Shown: positions 38,601 to 46,750, counted from the stretch's first letter. The stretch: DNA of 64,000 nucleotides from UBA1794 sp031552405 (GCA_031552405.1 JAVBMN010000023.1:1-64000); one strand, 5' to 3'. Made by a program: numbers and translations. Notes: generated from the sequence alone by a model not told the origin.

Positions 38601-39493
38601 TTAGATGCAAGAGTGGCAGGAGTTTTGAATCCATAAGCCACATCTACATAATTACCCAGTCCTTGTGGTGCTGAGTTGTATACATAAGAAGCCACCACAT
38701 TTGCATTATCAGCTGCTGCATTCACAGAGTCATTTGTAATGTAATGTGTATAGGCAGCTACGGGAGAGGTATCCCCATGAGCCATCTGACGATAAGCCAC
38801 CTTATAATAAGTATTCGGTTTAAGAACAGAACCCAGATCCTGCCAAAGCGGAGTAGCCGAGTTGTGAAGCATAAAAGCCCAAGCACCTTCTGCAAGACTG
38901 ATAATCTTCGCATAGCCAGTATTCTGTGTCACTTCAATAGTACGACAGTTTGTAGCTACATCCCACTTTTCAAGCACACTCCAATCGGCTGCCTTAGCAC
39001 GTTGGTCGCCAGGTTTCACATCTGCTGTGTACTCCGCATAAGGAGTATTGATTTCAAAACTAGGGTTCTTAAGCAGATTCTTTGCGCTATAAATACCTTG
39101 TTTCAAGGTAGCATCATGCAATTCTGCATTTATAAGATCCTCACCACCTACGCTATTAGCTACATTAGAGATATTCAGCGCCACATTTGCGTCGGGCATT
39201 TCGGCTCCGCTCACAAATACTCTCACAGTTTTATTGGTCACATCCACCAGAAAACTGAACACATTGGCTTTTGGGGCTTTGAATGCAAAACCTAAACCAC
39301 TTGCATTACGCACTTCGAAGCTTTGTCCCTGTTCCAATTTTGCTTGAACAGAAAAGTTTCCAGCCGGATTAAAAGCAGTATAATTACTACTGTTAAGCAC
39401 GGTTGAATACGGATCAGGATCCGCAGCATGCAAAGACACGAAGCCAACCATGGCAAAGAGGGCCATGACTACGAAAGATAATCGTTTCTTCAT
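35633..39493 (-). CDS. Giant secreted modular protein, paralogue of the 935-residue protein
   Basis: 1286 residues from the ATG at 39493; upstream in-frame codons would add 54 residues but cross the promoter and precede a perfect signal peptide (MKKRLSFVVM... ending SLHAA). Beta modules at about 140-315, 365-545, 705-872 and 1030-1210 alternate with helical segments. Residues 705-1210 follow the same order as residues 375-862 of the 935-residue protein, including FTVKQSLDGMPNGTYRL and GGWFSADDFKLYY. The tail (YVENGYIK, TISGVAVSADAQLLPGLYIV) is shared by all three. No catalytic residues are recognisable; surface glycan binding is the best guess. Own promoter and terminator, so monocistronic despite the giant neighbour. 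Confidence 0.72.
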   Translation of the reverse strand: MKKRLSFVVMALFAMVGFVSLHAADPDPYSTVLNSSNYTAFNPAGNFSVQAKLEQGQSFEVRNASGLGFAFKAPKANVFSFLVDVTNKTVRVFVSGAEMPDANVALNISNVANSVGGEDLINAELHDATLKQGIYSAKNLLKNPSFEINTPYAEYTADVKPGDQRAKAADWSVLEKWDVATNCRTIEVTQNTGYAKIISLAEGAWAFMLHNSATPLWQDLGSVLKPNTYYKVAYRQMAHGDTSPVAAYTHYITNDSVNAAADNANVVASYVYNSAPQGLGNYVDVAYGFKTPATLASKQYFVIKRTGTGCINHFDRMTLQEITAADVQFGVKTPVEQITWEDGLKEPVGGDGIYEDVTAQYIANPSFENTNVTLVERSNPADTGNSGIWQPEGWTVVYSTTNAAPSLWDQGLVSEGLSGFNHDKDVNARTDTGFKPADGTYFYYFRSKWGATQDITLSQTLSAVPVGLYDLVFSAATDDVASAVVSITGAAEKQVSTSGISVSPYTLTFNIEEAGDINLKVSLVRQKADTEARLYLDNFRLIYRGSISDADEIAEKAKTLAELKTQFATLDSQIESGMLPLGTMEDVDNIIDMDDAIKNNPSLANYIAAIDAYTALIAEVKAAYETGLTFTTMLMVADGEEVSYNVGGSAYPGKAAYSDAIIDGLAAFGEEGVRAAELETEKAKFIEARKAYFLSAVTLATSNSPVEIGTAMISAPNFTKNGGDITLAADRAQGAWLTANVPAAYSEYRLHTAGGRNCWNNWHNSFTSMNLYQDIVGLPAGFYAGKALTATNGVPNDQHAYVSTASGEAVSPAATVQYTAGGTFNDEAQWEELTTTKVYLAEGDVLRIGFASTSGGGTSGWFCATGFELFYYPATEAGLKAVLDAAISEAKALIAESDTKIMGVEKTALNNALAAGESATGAEAIKTATSGLTIAVSNAKASVVAYDDMLPALVAAENLDHNGYSNEAVEALIAALTEQQAILAAAATSAADLPVVKRALEKAAAIFLKSYIVIPGNVSPENPFDLTSILVNPTIEAADKDVVPDGWTITRTDGDKNSTVGQHYSGDTLNRYLDSWNSTAGKVKFTVKQSLDGMPNGTYRLVCAARTSGAGSYLYAIADGLRVTEIQNFGNIGGPIWEAAPEGSDAKKANPDKAGDLTVGRGWGWQWVTVDNINVNDNYLTVGVTCDQTVSLGKVWDGGWFSADDFKLYYISKDFYGVGVDEIDANATPALNAYVENGYIKVDGVDSFEVKTISGVAVSADAQLLPGLYIVTSGGKSVIIAVGSLN

Positions 39494-39534
39494 GATTAAA
39501 TAATTAATTAAGTTGGTAAATAGAAAATTTCGGG

Positions 39535-39566
39535 CAAATATACGCACAAGGTAACGCAAAGCGCAA
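39535..39566 (-). promoter_or_regulatory. Promoter of the 1286-residue protein gene
   Basis: -7 TATATTTG (plus-strand CAAATATA at 39535-39542), with TTG 21 bp further upstream on the minus strand. It lies about 41 bp before the ATG at 39493 and inside the rejected N-terminal extension. Confidence 0.65.
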
Positions 39567-40049
39567 TAAAAGTAACATAAAAAAGCATAAATCAAGAATA
39601 ACAACATCTTACAAATAGCCACAAGAAGTCGGTCTGCAGTACTTGTTTTCAGCAAAAGAGCTGTGAATACCTGACACAGAAATCATACAATATCAATCAT
39701 CTCAAAGATACAATCTTGGGGGCTTCATGCAGAGAAGTTATTTTTCCTTGTTTTGTAATACATTTTGCATCTACAAAGAATTCTTCGCCGGAAGTATTGC
39801 CATGTAACTAAATTTGTTTTTCGCACTTTTTCTCTCAAAAATGTTTTTTTCTCGTTTTTACTGCATTGCTGCATAATTTTAATTTAAACCACTAATAATC
39901 AAGCAACAAGCACTATGCAGTAAGGTATGTAGCAAGTATGCAGCAACTTTTTTGCTGCATAGCTGATCGAGTTAGATAAAAGGGGTTAAATTATTTGCAT
40001 TTATTCTGTAGGGTATCCCCTATTGATGATCCGGTGAGTCGCAATTTGC
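39567..40049. other. Gene-free AT-rich region with TGCAGCAA inverted repeats
   Basis: No coding ORF is supported. A perfect 10-bp inverted repeat (TATGCAGCAA at 39937-39946 and its complement at 39952-39961) forms a hairpin with a CTTTT loop. Related TGCTGCAT and ATGCAGTAA words occur nearby (39861-39876 and 39914-39922). The cluster may be a regulatory site or the end of an unannotated RNA. Confidence 0.45.
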
Positions 40050-40236
40050 ACGCCTGCGTTTTAAAAAGCCAGGCCTGTTGTTGAAGAAACGCAGGCATGT
40101 CTTTTCCAAAGCTCAGGCTTACGTTTTTTCAGCTCAGGCCTGCACAAAAAAGTGGTGCGCACGGGGCAAAAAACTGATACGCACCAATTGAAAAACTCGT
40201 GCCCACCAATTCTTCAACTGGTGGGCACGAGTTTTT
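40050..40236. repeat. Composite 21-22 bp-phased palindrome array (copy 1)
   Basis: Five heptamers of the AGGCCTG type start at 40050, 40071, 40093, 40115 and 40136 (spacings 21, 22, 22, 21), separated by T/A-rich linkers. They are followed by a second set built on TGCGCAC-type words at about 40155-40162, 40179-40185 and the hairpin arm at 40191-40236. The same two-part layout recurs at 61942-62060, and the first part alone at 49361-49443. See findings. Confidence 0.8.
40191..40236. terminator. Very strong bidirectional terminator
   Basis: An 18-bp perfect arm (AAAAACTCGTGCCCACCA at 40191-40208) pairs with 40219-40236. Runs of A and T flank both sides, so it can stop transcription in either direction. 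It lies about 20 bp beyond the stop of the PD40 lipoprotein gene. Confidence 0.9.
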
Positions 40237-40256
40237 TCAGCCTCTGGCTATTCTAT

Positions 40257-41753
40257 TTACTTACCCGACTTGTAAGTAGCTTTGCGGGAATCCTGTTTCA
40301 AGGCCTTGGCAAACTCTTGGGGGGTGTAAGGCACGGGCTCTTTCATAAACTCAGGGATATTGTAGGAGCGGTAGAAGTCCAGATAGAAATCCGGATCATC
40401 CTGCGGCAACACGAAGGGCTTAGAGGCTTTGCCATCCTTGCCGAAGTAAGCAATGTAGGGGCGGGTGTAGGAACCATCGTCACGGCGGCTGCTGAACACA
40501 ATCCAACGACCGTTACTTGACCAGGAGTGGTAGCTTTCTACTTCCTGGGAGTTTACATTCTCCAGGTTGCGGGTTTCGCGGGTGGCAAGATCCATCAGAT
40601 AAAGATCGCTGCTCTTGTGCCAGATGTGGAACACGCCATAATCACCCATTGTAAAGAGAAGGTATTTACCATCGGGTGATACACGGGGGAAGGTGGCACT
40701 TTTATGCAAAGCGGCAGCGTCGAAGATCATCTCCGGTTCACCAAAACTAGTAGTTTCTTCATTGAAAGGGATGCGGTATATGTCATACAACACGTTCTGA
40801 TAATCGTCCATGAGGGCACGATCGCCCTTATCGCGTTCTGTGGCCTGGTATCTTGCAGAGCTGTAGTACAACATCTTCCCATCGGGTGACCACCAGGGGA
40901 ATACTTCCAGCTGGGCGGTATCGGCTACGATCGGCTGTACGGTATTCGCGTCAATGTTGTAGAGGATAAGATCGGACTGACTGTCCTGCACTTCCACCTT
41001 TTGCAAGTCGCGGGTGTGGAAACTCTGGCCGGTAGTGTTTACCGAATAAGCTATCAGCTTGCGGGTGGGATGCCAGGAGGGATATACACCGGCCGAAATG
41101 GTGCTATCCGTTTTCAGGTCCATCTTCGTAAGTTTCCCATCTACGGCAACGAGTGTACCTCCATATGCCTGGCGGGTGTGAAACTGCATGGTAGCGCCGG
41201 AATAATTCTGGTACGAATGGCAATTGATACACTGACCGTCTTTGTTGTCGCTCAGGAGCATGTTGTTATAAATCTCCTTTTCATCGAAGTTGGTCAGGTT
41301 GCGCTGATTGATGGTCAGCTCTTCATACGTTACATACGAGGGGGAGATCAGGCGGTAAGACAGGTATTCGTCAATCGGTTCTTCGGCAATGTGGATCACA
41401 AAGGAATGGTATTTGTTCCAGGTACCGTCGCGGCGCACGAAGACATCCACGGTGCAGTCGGCCCCTTTAGATCCGGTCAGGATATCCTGCCAGTCGCCTT
41501 GCGAAGGCATTACCTTCTCACCCGCACATAGGAATTCTCCGCCTTTCCATCGGAAGCGAGTCACATAGTCATCGCCTGCTTCACTTATTTTAAAGTGTAG
41601 CGGGGCGATATTGGAGGGAACCGTTACGTCCCGATAATCAGGATATACGGAAGGAAGTTTCGTCAACTCCTTGTATTCATCGGGAGCTTTTGGGCCGCAC
41701 GCGGCGACAAAGAGCGCCATCAAAAGAAAAAGGACTCTATTTATTGCTTTCAT
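40257..41753 (-). CDS. PD40 beta-propeller lipoprotein with a CxxCH motif
   Basis: 498 residues. The lipobox FVAAC puts the acylated Cys at residue 19. After an N-terminal domain of about 150 residues comes a single cytochrome-c-type heme attachment motif, C175-I-N-C178-H179, then TolB/WD40-like PD40 blades (PSWHPTRKLIAYS, WWSPDGKMLYYSS, PRVSPDGKYLLFT, WSSNGRWIVFSS) to about residue 440. PD40 lipoproteins are generally outer-membrane-associated; whether heme is bound is inference. It is the last gene of the GH16-DUF6057 operon, 23 bp after DUF6057, and ends at a strong terminator. Confidence 0.82.
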   Translation of the reverse strand: MKAINRVLFLLMALFVAACGPKAPDEYKELTKLPSVYPDYRDVTVPSNIAPLHFKISEAGDDYVTRFRWKGGEFLCAGEKVMPSQGDWQDILTGSKGADCTVDVFVRRDGTWNKYHSFVIHIAEEPIDEYLSYRLISPSYVTYEELTINQRNLTNFDEKEIYNNMLLSDNKDGQCINCHSYQNYSGATMQFHTRQAYGGTLVAVDGKLTKMDLKTDSTISAGVYPSWHPTRKLIAYSVNTTGQSFHTRDLQKVEVQDSQSDLILYNIDANTVQPIVADTAQLEVFPWWSPDGKMLYYSSARYQATERDKGDRALMDDYQNVLYDIYRIPFNEETTSFGEPEMIFDAAALHKSATFPRVSPDGKYLLFTMGDYGVFHIWHKSSDLYLMDLATRETRNLENVNSQEVESYHSWSSNGRWIVFSSRRDDGSYTRPYIAYFGKDGKASKPFVLPQDDPDFYLDFYRSYNIPEFMKEPVPYTPQEFAKALKQDSRKATYKSGK

Positions 41754-41776
41754 GATTCTTAATTCTTGCAGATTGA

Positions 41777-43696
41777 TTAGTTCGATTTCACATTACGCAC
41801 AAAGAAGTAGAAGTACCAGAACGTATCTCCAAACTGAGTCTTAAAGAGCGGCCTCAACATATCCTCCGACTTCCCCGGGTTCTGATTGATCAAATCCTGG
41901 AAGCGCTGGAAGCGCTGCATCACACTCTCATCAATGGGCAATTGGTTCGGATCATACTGGTGCTCCAAATAACAGTACAGCACTGCAGCCTCCTGATAAT
42001 GCACCGGTATACGCTGATGAGTCTGTGCATACTCTATAAAACGCGGCCAGAACAAGGGAATATCCTTCATAACCAGCGTAGAGGCCATGGACATCTCCTG
42101 ATAAAGTGGCTCATCACTCCAGGTATGCGAGAATACATTCAGCAGATAAATCTCTGCCAGACTCATATCACCATCCAGATAGTCCTCGTATACAAGCAAC
42201 TTCGTAATGTCCCTATATAACGGATTTTTTCGGATTAATGAGGGGTCATTAAGAAACTTTTCTTGTTCTTCGGCCCATTTAGCGTGGAATAAAGTCTTTT
42301 TTAACGTACGTATATATCTTCTTGCCAAGTTATTATCCCCGGAAAGGATGGAACACTGGATCATGTATTTAATGTATTCCACCTTCATTCCATACTCTAC
42401 GGCATCCTCCAGACACCAGCGGTAGCAGAAATTCAGTTTGGCGTAGTTCATGTAAATCTGCTTTCCACCCACCTGCAGCATACGCTCATCAAACTTGGCA
42501 TTGGGCTTTGCACCTCCATCGGGGAAACGGAACATCTCATCACCGACTCTTCCCTGACGGAACAGCGCCAGGTTCTTGAGCATCACCATTAAGCGGGTGG
42601 GTTCCTGCTCTTCTTGGTGAGCGCGTTCAATCACTGCATCCCAGTTGCCTACCAGCGAGGCACGGTTCATAAACAGTTCCGCACGATAGTTGGGGTCATT
42701 GTACCAATAGGTTTTAACTCCATAAAAGAGAGCCACTCCTATCAACACCTGCACACCCCAATACACAATCTTGTAACGAGTGTAGAACAAGCCTTTTTGC
42801 TCCTTTCCATCGACGCCCTTCTTAGCGATGAGGGGCAGCAGGCAGAATACAACCGAGCATACAATATAGGGAATCCACTGCATAAAATCGATATCCGGAT
42901 CAATATACACAGGCAACAATGCCAGGTAAATATCATTAAAATTGATCTGGGTATAGACATAATACCACACTACAGGAGTTATAGCAGCCACTAAAAGAAG
43001 CACGAAAGGTTGGGCGATCCGACGCACAAGGAGGTGCTCCGTCCACACGAAATCAACCACCATACACACAGCAGCCAACAAAGCATAGTACCCAAACAAG
43101 GCATAGCCGCCAAAAACAGCCACTACCGCCCAGTATACCCGAAAGCGTGAAGGAATGACACGATATACTGCTATTATTAATAAGGAGGAAAGAAATCCAA
43201 GTGTAGCACAGTACATAAAGCCCACCGTTTTAAGATGGAACAGCCAGTAACCCACATTGGCGAGCACAGCCATGCATCCCAGTGGCAGCACCAATGCCAG
43301 CAACGCCCATTGCGGAGCAAGCCTAAAGAGGCGTACCGTAGCCCAGTACATGAATGTCCACAAGGACACTAGCAGCAATATGCCCAACCAAGGATAATAA
43401 AAGAACTGAGTAAGAAAAGCACTCACCCAGGTGATAAAGCCGCCAGGCAGTGCCATCTGCTGCGTAAAGAAGAGGCTGCCCGGAAGAAACAGGGAAAGCT
43501 CCTGTGAGCGGAAAAAGAAGTCCTGCAACTCACTATACAGGCAGATGTATATAACGATGGCAAATAAAACGCCCGTTGCACAGGGATAAAAACGCATCCA
43601 GTTCTTGCCAGGCTTCACAGCCTTAGGAGGTTCTTTTGAAGCAACGGAAGCGGGGCGTGCCCCTTTTTTAGTCTTTAGGTTTTGAGTACGGTTCAT
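41777..43696 (-). CDS. DUF6057-like polytopic membrane protein with C-terminal helical repeats
   Basis: 639 residues. A basic N-terminus (KTKKGARPASV) is followed by about nine or ten transmembrane segments up to residue about 330. A soluble C-terminal half of helical, TPR-like character follows (NLALFRQGRVGDEMF, YIRTLKKTLFHAKW, RPLFKTQFGDTFWYFY). I recognise the Bacteroidetes DUF6057 type; the function is unknown. It sits between GH16 (22-bp gap) and the CxxCH propeller protein (23-bp gap), so the three products probably act together in the envelope. Confidence 0.75.
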   Translation of the reverse strand: MNRTQNLKTKKGARPASVASKEPPKAVKPGKNWMRFYPCATGVLFAIVIYICLYSELQDFFFRSQELSLFLPGSLFFTQQMALPGGFITWVSAFLTQFFYYPWLGILLLVSLWTFMYWATVRLFRLAPQWALLALVLPLGCMAVLANVGYWLFHLKTVGFMYCATLGFLSSLLIIAVYRVIPSRFRVYWAVVAVFGGYALFGYYALLAAVCMVVDFVWTEHLLVRRIAQPFVLLLVAAITPVVWYYVYTQINFNDIYLALLPVYIDPDIDFMQWIPYIVCSVVFCLLPLIAKKGVDGKEQKGLFYTRYKIVYWGVQVLIGVALFYGVKTYWYNDPNYRAELFMNRASLVGNWDAVIERAHQEEQEPTRLMVMLKNLALFRQGRVGDEMFRFPDGGAKPNAKFDERMLQVGGKQIYMNYAKLNFCYRWCLEDAVEYGMKVEYIKYMIQCSILSGDNNLARRYIRTLKKTLFHAKWAEEQEKFLNDPSLIRKNPLYRDITKLLVYEDYLDGDMSLAEIYLLNVFSHTWSDEPLYQEMSMASTLVMKDIPLFWPRFIEYAQTHQRIPVHYQEAAVLYCYLEHQYDPNQLPIDESVMQRFQRFQDLINQNPGKSEDMLRPLFKTQFGDTFWYFYFFVRNVKSN

Positions 43697-43718
43697 GGCC
43701 GGTTAATCGATAAAATCG

Positions 43719-44564
43719 TTATTTTTGATAGATACGCACATAGTCCACCTCATACAGGAGGGGGAAATCGCTTTCAGAGGGATCACCTCCATTGCCACCT
43801 AGTGCCAGGTTGAGCAACAAGTAATGCGGCTGACGGAAAGGATTGAATCCATCGGGGTTTGTGGTCTTGGAAAGATCTACCTCGTTGAGCAGTTCATCAT
43901 CCAGATACAAACGGATAAAGTTCTCGTCCCAGTCCATCCGCCAGATATGGAACTGACTGAGCCAACGCGGATCTTTAGCGGTGAAATGGGTCAAAGGAAT
44001 GCGTTCAGTATCCCAAGCGGCATTGTAACGTTTCGAGGTACCCCAAGCGGCATTGGCCAGAATGGTAGGGGCATTGTTTACCAGATAGTATTCCATCATG
44101 TCAATTTCGCCATTGTGCGGCCATTCACGTTTTACGCCCAATGTCCAGATAGCAGGCCACGAACCTTTTTGTCCGTTGATACGGGCACGTACCACAAAAC
44201 GTCCATACATCCACGAGTGCGAGCGGGCGGTAGTCATGCTGGTAGAGGTGTATTCTGCATACTCGCGATTGCGGCGCCAGTCGCCGCTGCCAGCTTCGTA
44301 ACGTGGGTTGAGCACGCGTTCGCGCTTTCCAACGATCTTCAATAATCCATCCTCGCAGATGGCATTGTCTTTTTGATACCATTGCAATTCTTCGTTACGT
44401 ACAAAGCCCTGCTCAAACGTCCAGGTTTTCTCGTCGGGCACACCGGAGGTATTAAACTCTTCACTCCACACCAGCTTATAGCCTTCGTTATCTTGTTGCG
44501 CATTCGCTATGGGAGCATACATACATAGCCCCAGACCCATTATGAAACATTGTACTTTTTTCAT
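43719..44564 (-). CDS. Glycoside hydrolase family 16 (laminarinase/beta-glucanase-like)
   Basis: 281 residues from the ATG at 44564, with a signal peptide (MKKVQCFIMGLGL to ANAQ). The catalytic signature GEIDMMEYY gives nucleophile E153, D155 and acid/base E158 with the extra residue (beta-bulge) form typical of laminarinase-like GH16. WPAIWTLG and LLLNLALGGNGG are further family marks. It would cut internal beta-1,3 or mixed beta-1,3/1,4 glucans, or galactans, outside the inner membrane. A start at 44585 would make the message leaderless (-7 box 5 nt away) and add seven residues. First gene of the three-gene operon. Confidence 0.9.
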   Translation of the reverse strand: MKKVQCFIMGLGLCMYAPIANAQQDNEGYKLVWSEEFNTSGVPDEKTWTFEQGFVRNEELQWYQKDNAICEDGLLKIVGKRERVLNPRYEAGSGDWRRNREYAEYTSTSMTTARSHSWMYGRFVVRARINGQKGSWPAIWTLGVKREWPHNGEIDMMEYYLVNNAPTILANAAWGTSKRYNAAWDTERIPLTHFTAKDPRWLSQFHIWRMDWDENFIRLYLDDELLNEVDLSKTTNPDGFNPFRQPHYLLLNLALGGNGGDPSESDFPLLYEVDYVRIYQK

Positions 44565-44590
44565 GGTTTTTCCATTTTTATTCATGGTGG

Positions 44591-44598
44591 CAAAAATA
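44591..44598 (-). promoter_or_regulatory. -7 element TATTTTTG for the GH16-DUF6057-PD40 operon
   Basis: The plus-strand CAAAAATA reads as an exact TAnnTTTG on the minus strand. It lies 5 nt from an ATG at 44585 and 26 nt from the preferred ATG at 44564. Confidence 0.6.
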
Positions 44599-44676
44599 CA
44601 GCATATTTCAAGATTTCCCAAAAGGTTATGAGATAAAAATCAAGAAAAAGTACGAGATTATTCAAGAAATATCCAC

Positions 44677-44684
44677 TACCTTTG
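44677..44684 (+). promoter_or_regulatory. -7 element TACCTTTG for yicC-gmk-nadD
   Basis: An exact TAnnTTTG match 40 bp before the yicC ATG, in the 160-bp divergent gap with the GH16 gene. Confidence 0.65.
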
Positions 44685-44724
44685 CCTGCGTTAATAGTTT
44701 TAAAATAATAAAACCATAGATGGT

Positions 44725-45600
44725 ATGATACAGTCAATGACCGGATACGGCAAATCCACCGTTGTTTTGTCCGACAAAAAAGTGCATGTGGAAATCAAGT
44801 CGCTTAACAGTAAAGCCATGGATATGTCTGCGCGAATCGCCCCGATTTTTCGGGAGAAGGAGATGGAGATACGTGGCGAAGTAACCAAAAAGCTGGAACG
44901 CGGGAAAGTAGATTTCATTCTATGGGTTGAAAAAGAAGGAAGTGATGCCAGCACTCCTATTAATATAGAGCTGGCCAAAGGGTACTACAACCAGATGACC
45001 AAGCTGGCCGGAGAGCTGCAGGTAGAGCTACCCGCCGACTGGCTTTCGCTATTGATGCGCATGCCCGATGTATTGGCCAAGTCTGATGTACAGGTACTGA
45101 CCGATGAAGAATGGGCCGAAGCACACAAGGCTGTGGAAGAAGCTATCGCCCAGCTTATAGCCTTCCGCCAACAAGAAGGAAAAGCCCTGGCGCTGAAATT
45201 TAAAGAAAAGATCATCAACATCCTCGAGCTTTTACTATCCATAGCACCCTATGAGGAAAGCCGCATTGAAAAAATAAAAGCCCGAATCACCGATGGATTG
45301 GAGAAAATAAAGGATGTGGAGTACGACAAGAACCGTCTGGAGCAGGAGCTCATCTACTACATAGAGAAGTTGGACATCAACGAAGAGAAGCAGCGTCTGA
45401 ATAACCACCTCACCTACTTCCTCGCCACAATGGAAGAAGGTAGCGGGCAAGGCAAAAAGCTTGGTTTCATCGCTCAGGAGATGGGTCGTGAGATTAATAC
45501 GCTGGGCAGCAAATCCAACGAGGCCGAGATGCAAAAGATCGTAGTGCGCATGAAGGACGAACTGGAACAGATCAAAGAACAAATATTGAACGTAATGTAA
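44725..45600 (+). CDS. YicC family endoribonuclease-like protein
   Basis: 291 residues with the YicC N-terminal domain (IQSMTGYGKS, VEIKSLNSKAMD) and the C-terminal DUF1732 domain (GKKLGFIAQEMGREINTLGSK). E. coli YicC is reported as an RNase affecting sRNA turnover. It is cytosolic. It is first of a three-gene operon; gmk follows by 11 bp, a linkage seen in many bacteria. Confidence 0.9.
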   Translation: MIQSMTGYGKSTVVLSDKKVHVEIKSLNSKAMDMSARIAPIFREKEMEIRGEVTKKLERGKVDFILWVEKEGSDASTPINIELAKGYYNQMTKLAGELQVELPADWLSLLMRMPDVLAKSDVQVLTDEEWAEAHKAVEEAIAQLIAFRQQEGKALALKFKEKIINILELLLSIAPYEESRIEKIKARITDGLEKIKDVEYDKNRLEQELIYYIEKLDINEEKQRLNNHLTYFLATMEEGSGQGKKLGFIAQEMGREINTLGSKSNEAEMQKIVVRMKDELEQIKEQILNVM

Positions 45601-45611
45601 TACACCCCACG

Positions 45612-46178
45612 ATGAAAGAAGGAAAACTGATCGTATTCTCCGCTCCTTCCGGCTCGGGGAAATCTACCATAGTCAACTACCTGATAAAAAAAGGGCTTAA
45701 CCTGGCGTTTTCTATCTCCTGCACAAGTCGTGCACCCCGGGGAGAAGAACACCACGGAAAGGAGTACTTCTTTATATCCCCCGATGAGTTCAGACAAAAA
45801 ATAGAGAATGATGAATTCATTGAATATGAGGAGGTGTATACCGACCGTTATTACGGCACCCTGAAATCGCTGGTGGAAGGACAGTTGAAGAATGGCGAAA
45901 ACGTAATCTTCGACATAGACGTAGCCGGCGGGTGTAACATCAAGAAGATATATGGAGATCGCGCCCTGCTGATCTTTATTATGCCCCCTTCCATCGAGGA
46001 ATTACGCCGTCGCTTAGAAGGGCGCGGCACCGACAAGCCTGAAACCATTGCAGATCGCATAGCCAAAGCAGAGTACGAATTATCTTTTAAGGACCGATAC
46101 GATGTGGTGATTATCAATGATGATCTGGCCACTGCGCAGGAAGAAGCCCTGCACTGCATTCAGGAATTTCTCCGATGA
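45612..46178 (+). CDS. gmk: Guanylate kinase
   Basis: 188 residues. The P-loop APSGSGKST is at residues 10-18; the GMP-binding SCTSRAPRGEEHHGKEY and the lid region RRRLEGRGTDKPE are present. It phosphorylates GMP to GDP with ATP. Its TGA overlaps the nadD ATG by 4 nt (ATGA). Confidence 0.97.
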   Translation: MKEGKLIVFSAPSGSGKSTIVNYLIKKGLNLAFSISCTSRAPRGEEHHGKEYFFISPDEFRQKIENDEFIEYEEVYTDRYYGTLKSLVEGQLKNGENVIFDIDVAGGCNIKKIYGDRALLIFIMPPSIEELRRRLEGRGTDKPETIADRIAKAEYELSFKDRYDVVIINDDLATAQEEALHCIQEFLR

Positions 46179-46750
46179 AAAAGGTAGCTTTGTATGGAGG
46201 TTCCTTTAATCCGATTCATATCGGGCATATTGAACTGGCCAGCTACCTATGCGAAAAGAACTGGGCCGATGAGGTGTGGTTTTTGGTGAGCCCGCACAAT
46301 CCGCTAAAGACGCACGAAGAATTGGCACCGGAACAGGAACGTCTGCAGTGGGTGCAACTGGCCATTAAAGGACACCCCTGCTTCAAAGCCTCCGATATAG
46401 AGTTCCACCTGCCGAAACCATCCTATACCATCCGCACCTTGGAGAAGCTGACTGGCAAGTATCCGGATCTACAATTCATTCTTTTCATCGGATCGGATAA
46501 CTGGACGGTTATTGACCGTTGGCGGGAATACAAACGAATTATACGAGAGTATGAGATCCTCATTTACCCACGACCAGTTTATGAGATAGACGCCTCCACG
46601 CTTCCTCCTACCGCACACCTCATAGAAGCACCTTTATATGATATAAGCTCCACTAGGATACGTCAGATGCTAAAAGAAGGAAAGGATGCTTCCGCGCTAC
46701 TTCCTTCCGGAGTCTACGAGAGGATTGTGGAGAGGGGATTATACAAATAA
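46175..46750 (+). CDS. nadD: Nicotinate-nucleotide adenylyltransferase
   Basis: 191 residues. It has the nucleotidyltransferase GGSFNPIHIGH (HxGH) motif at residues 9-19 and the C-terminal ISSTRIRQ motif. It makes deamido-NAD from nicotinate mononucleotide and ATP. Translationally coupled to gmk by a 4-nt overlap. It converges with the phosphoesterase gene. Confidence 0.95.
   Translation: MKKVALYGGSFNPIHIGHIELASYLCEKNWADEVWFLVSPHNPLKTHEELAPEQERLQWVQLAIKGHPCFKASDIEFHLPKPSYTIRTLEKLTGKYPDLQFILFIGSDNWTVIDRWREYKRIIREYEILIYPRPVYEIDASTLPPTAHLIEAPLYDISSTRIRQMLKEGKDASALLPSGVYERIVERGLYK

Noticed and set aside
39494..39655. 54-residue extension of the 1286-residue secreted protein
   Set aside because: It crosses a good promoter and precedes an ideal signal peptide.
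40050..40236. CRISPR-like array
   Set aside because: The repeated word is only 7-8 bp, linkers are 14-15 bp and T/A-rich, repeats vary, and no cas genes are present.
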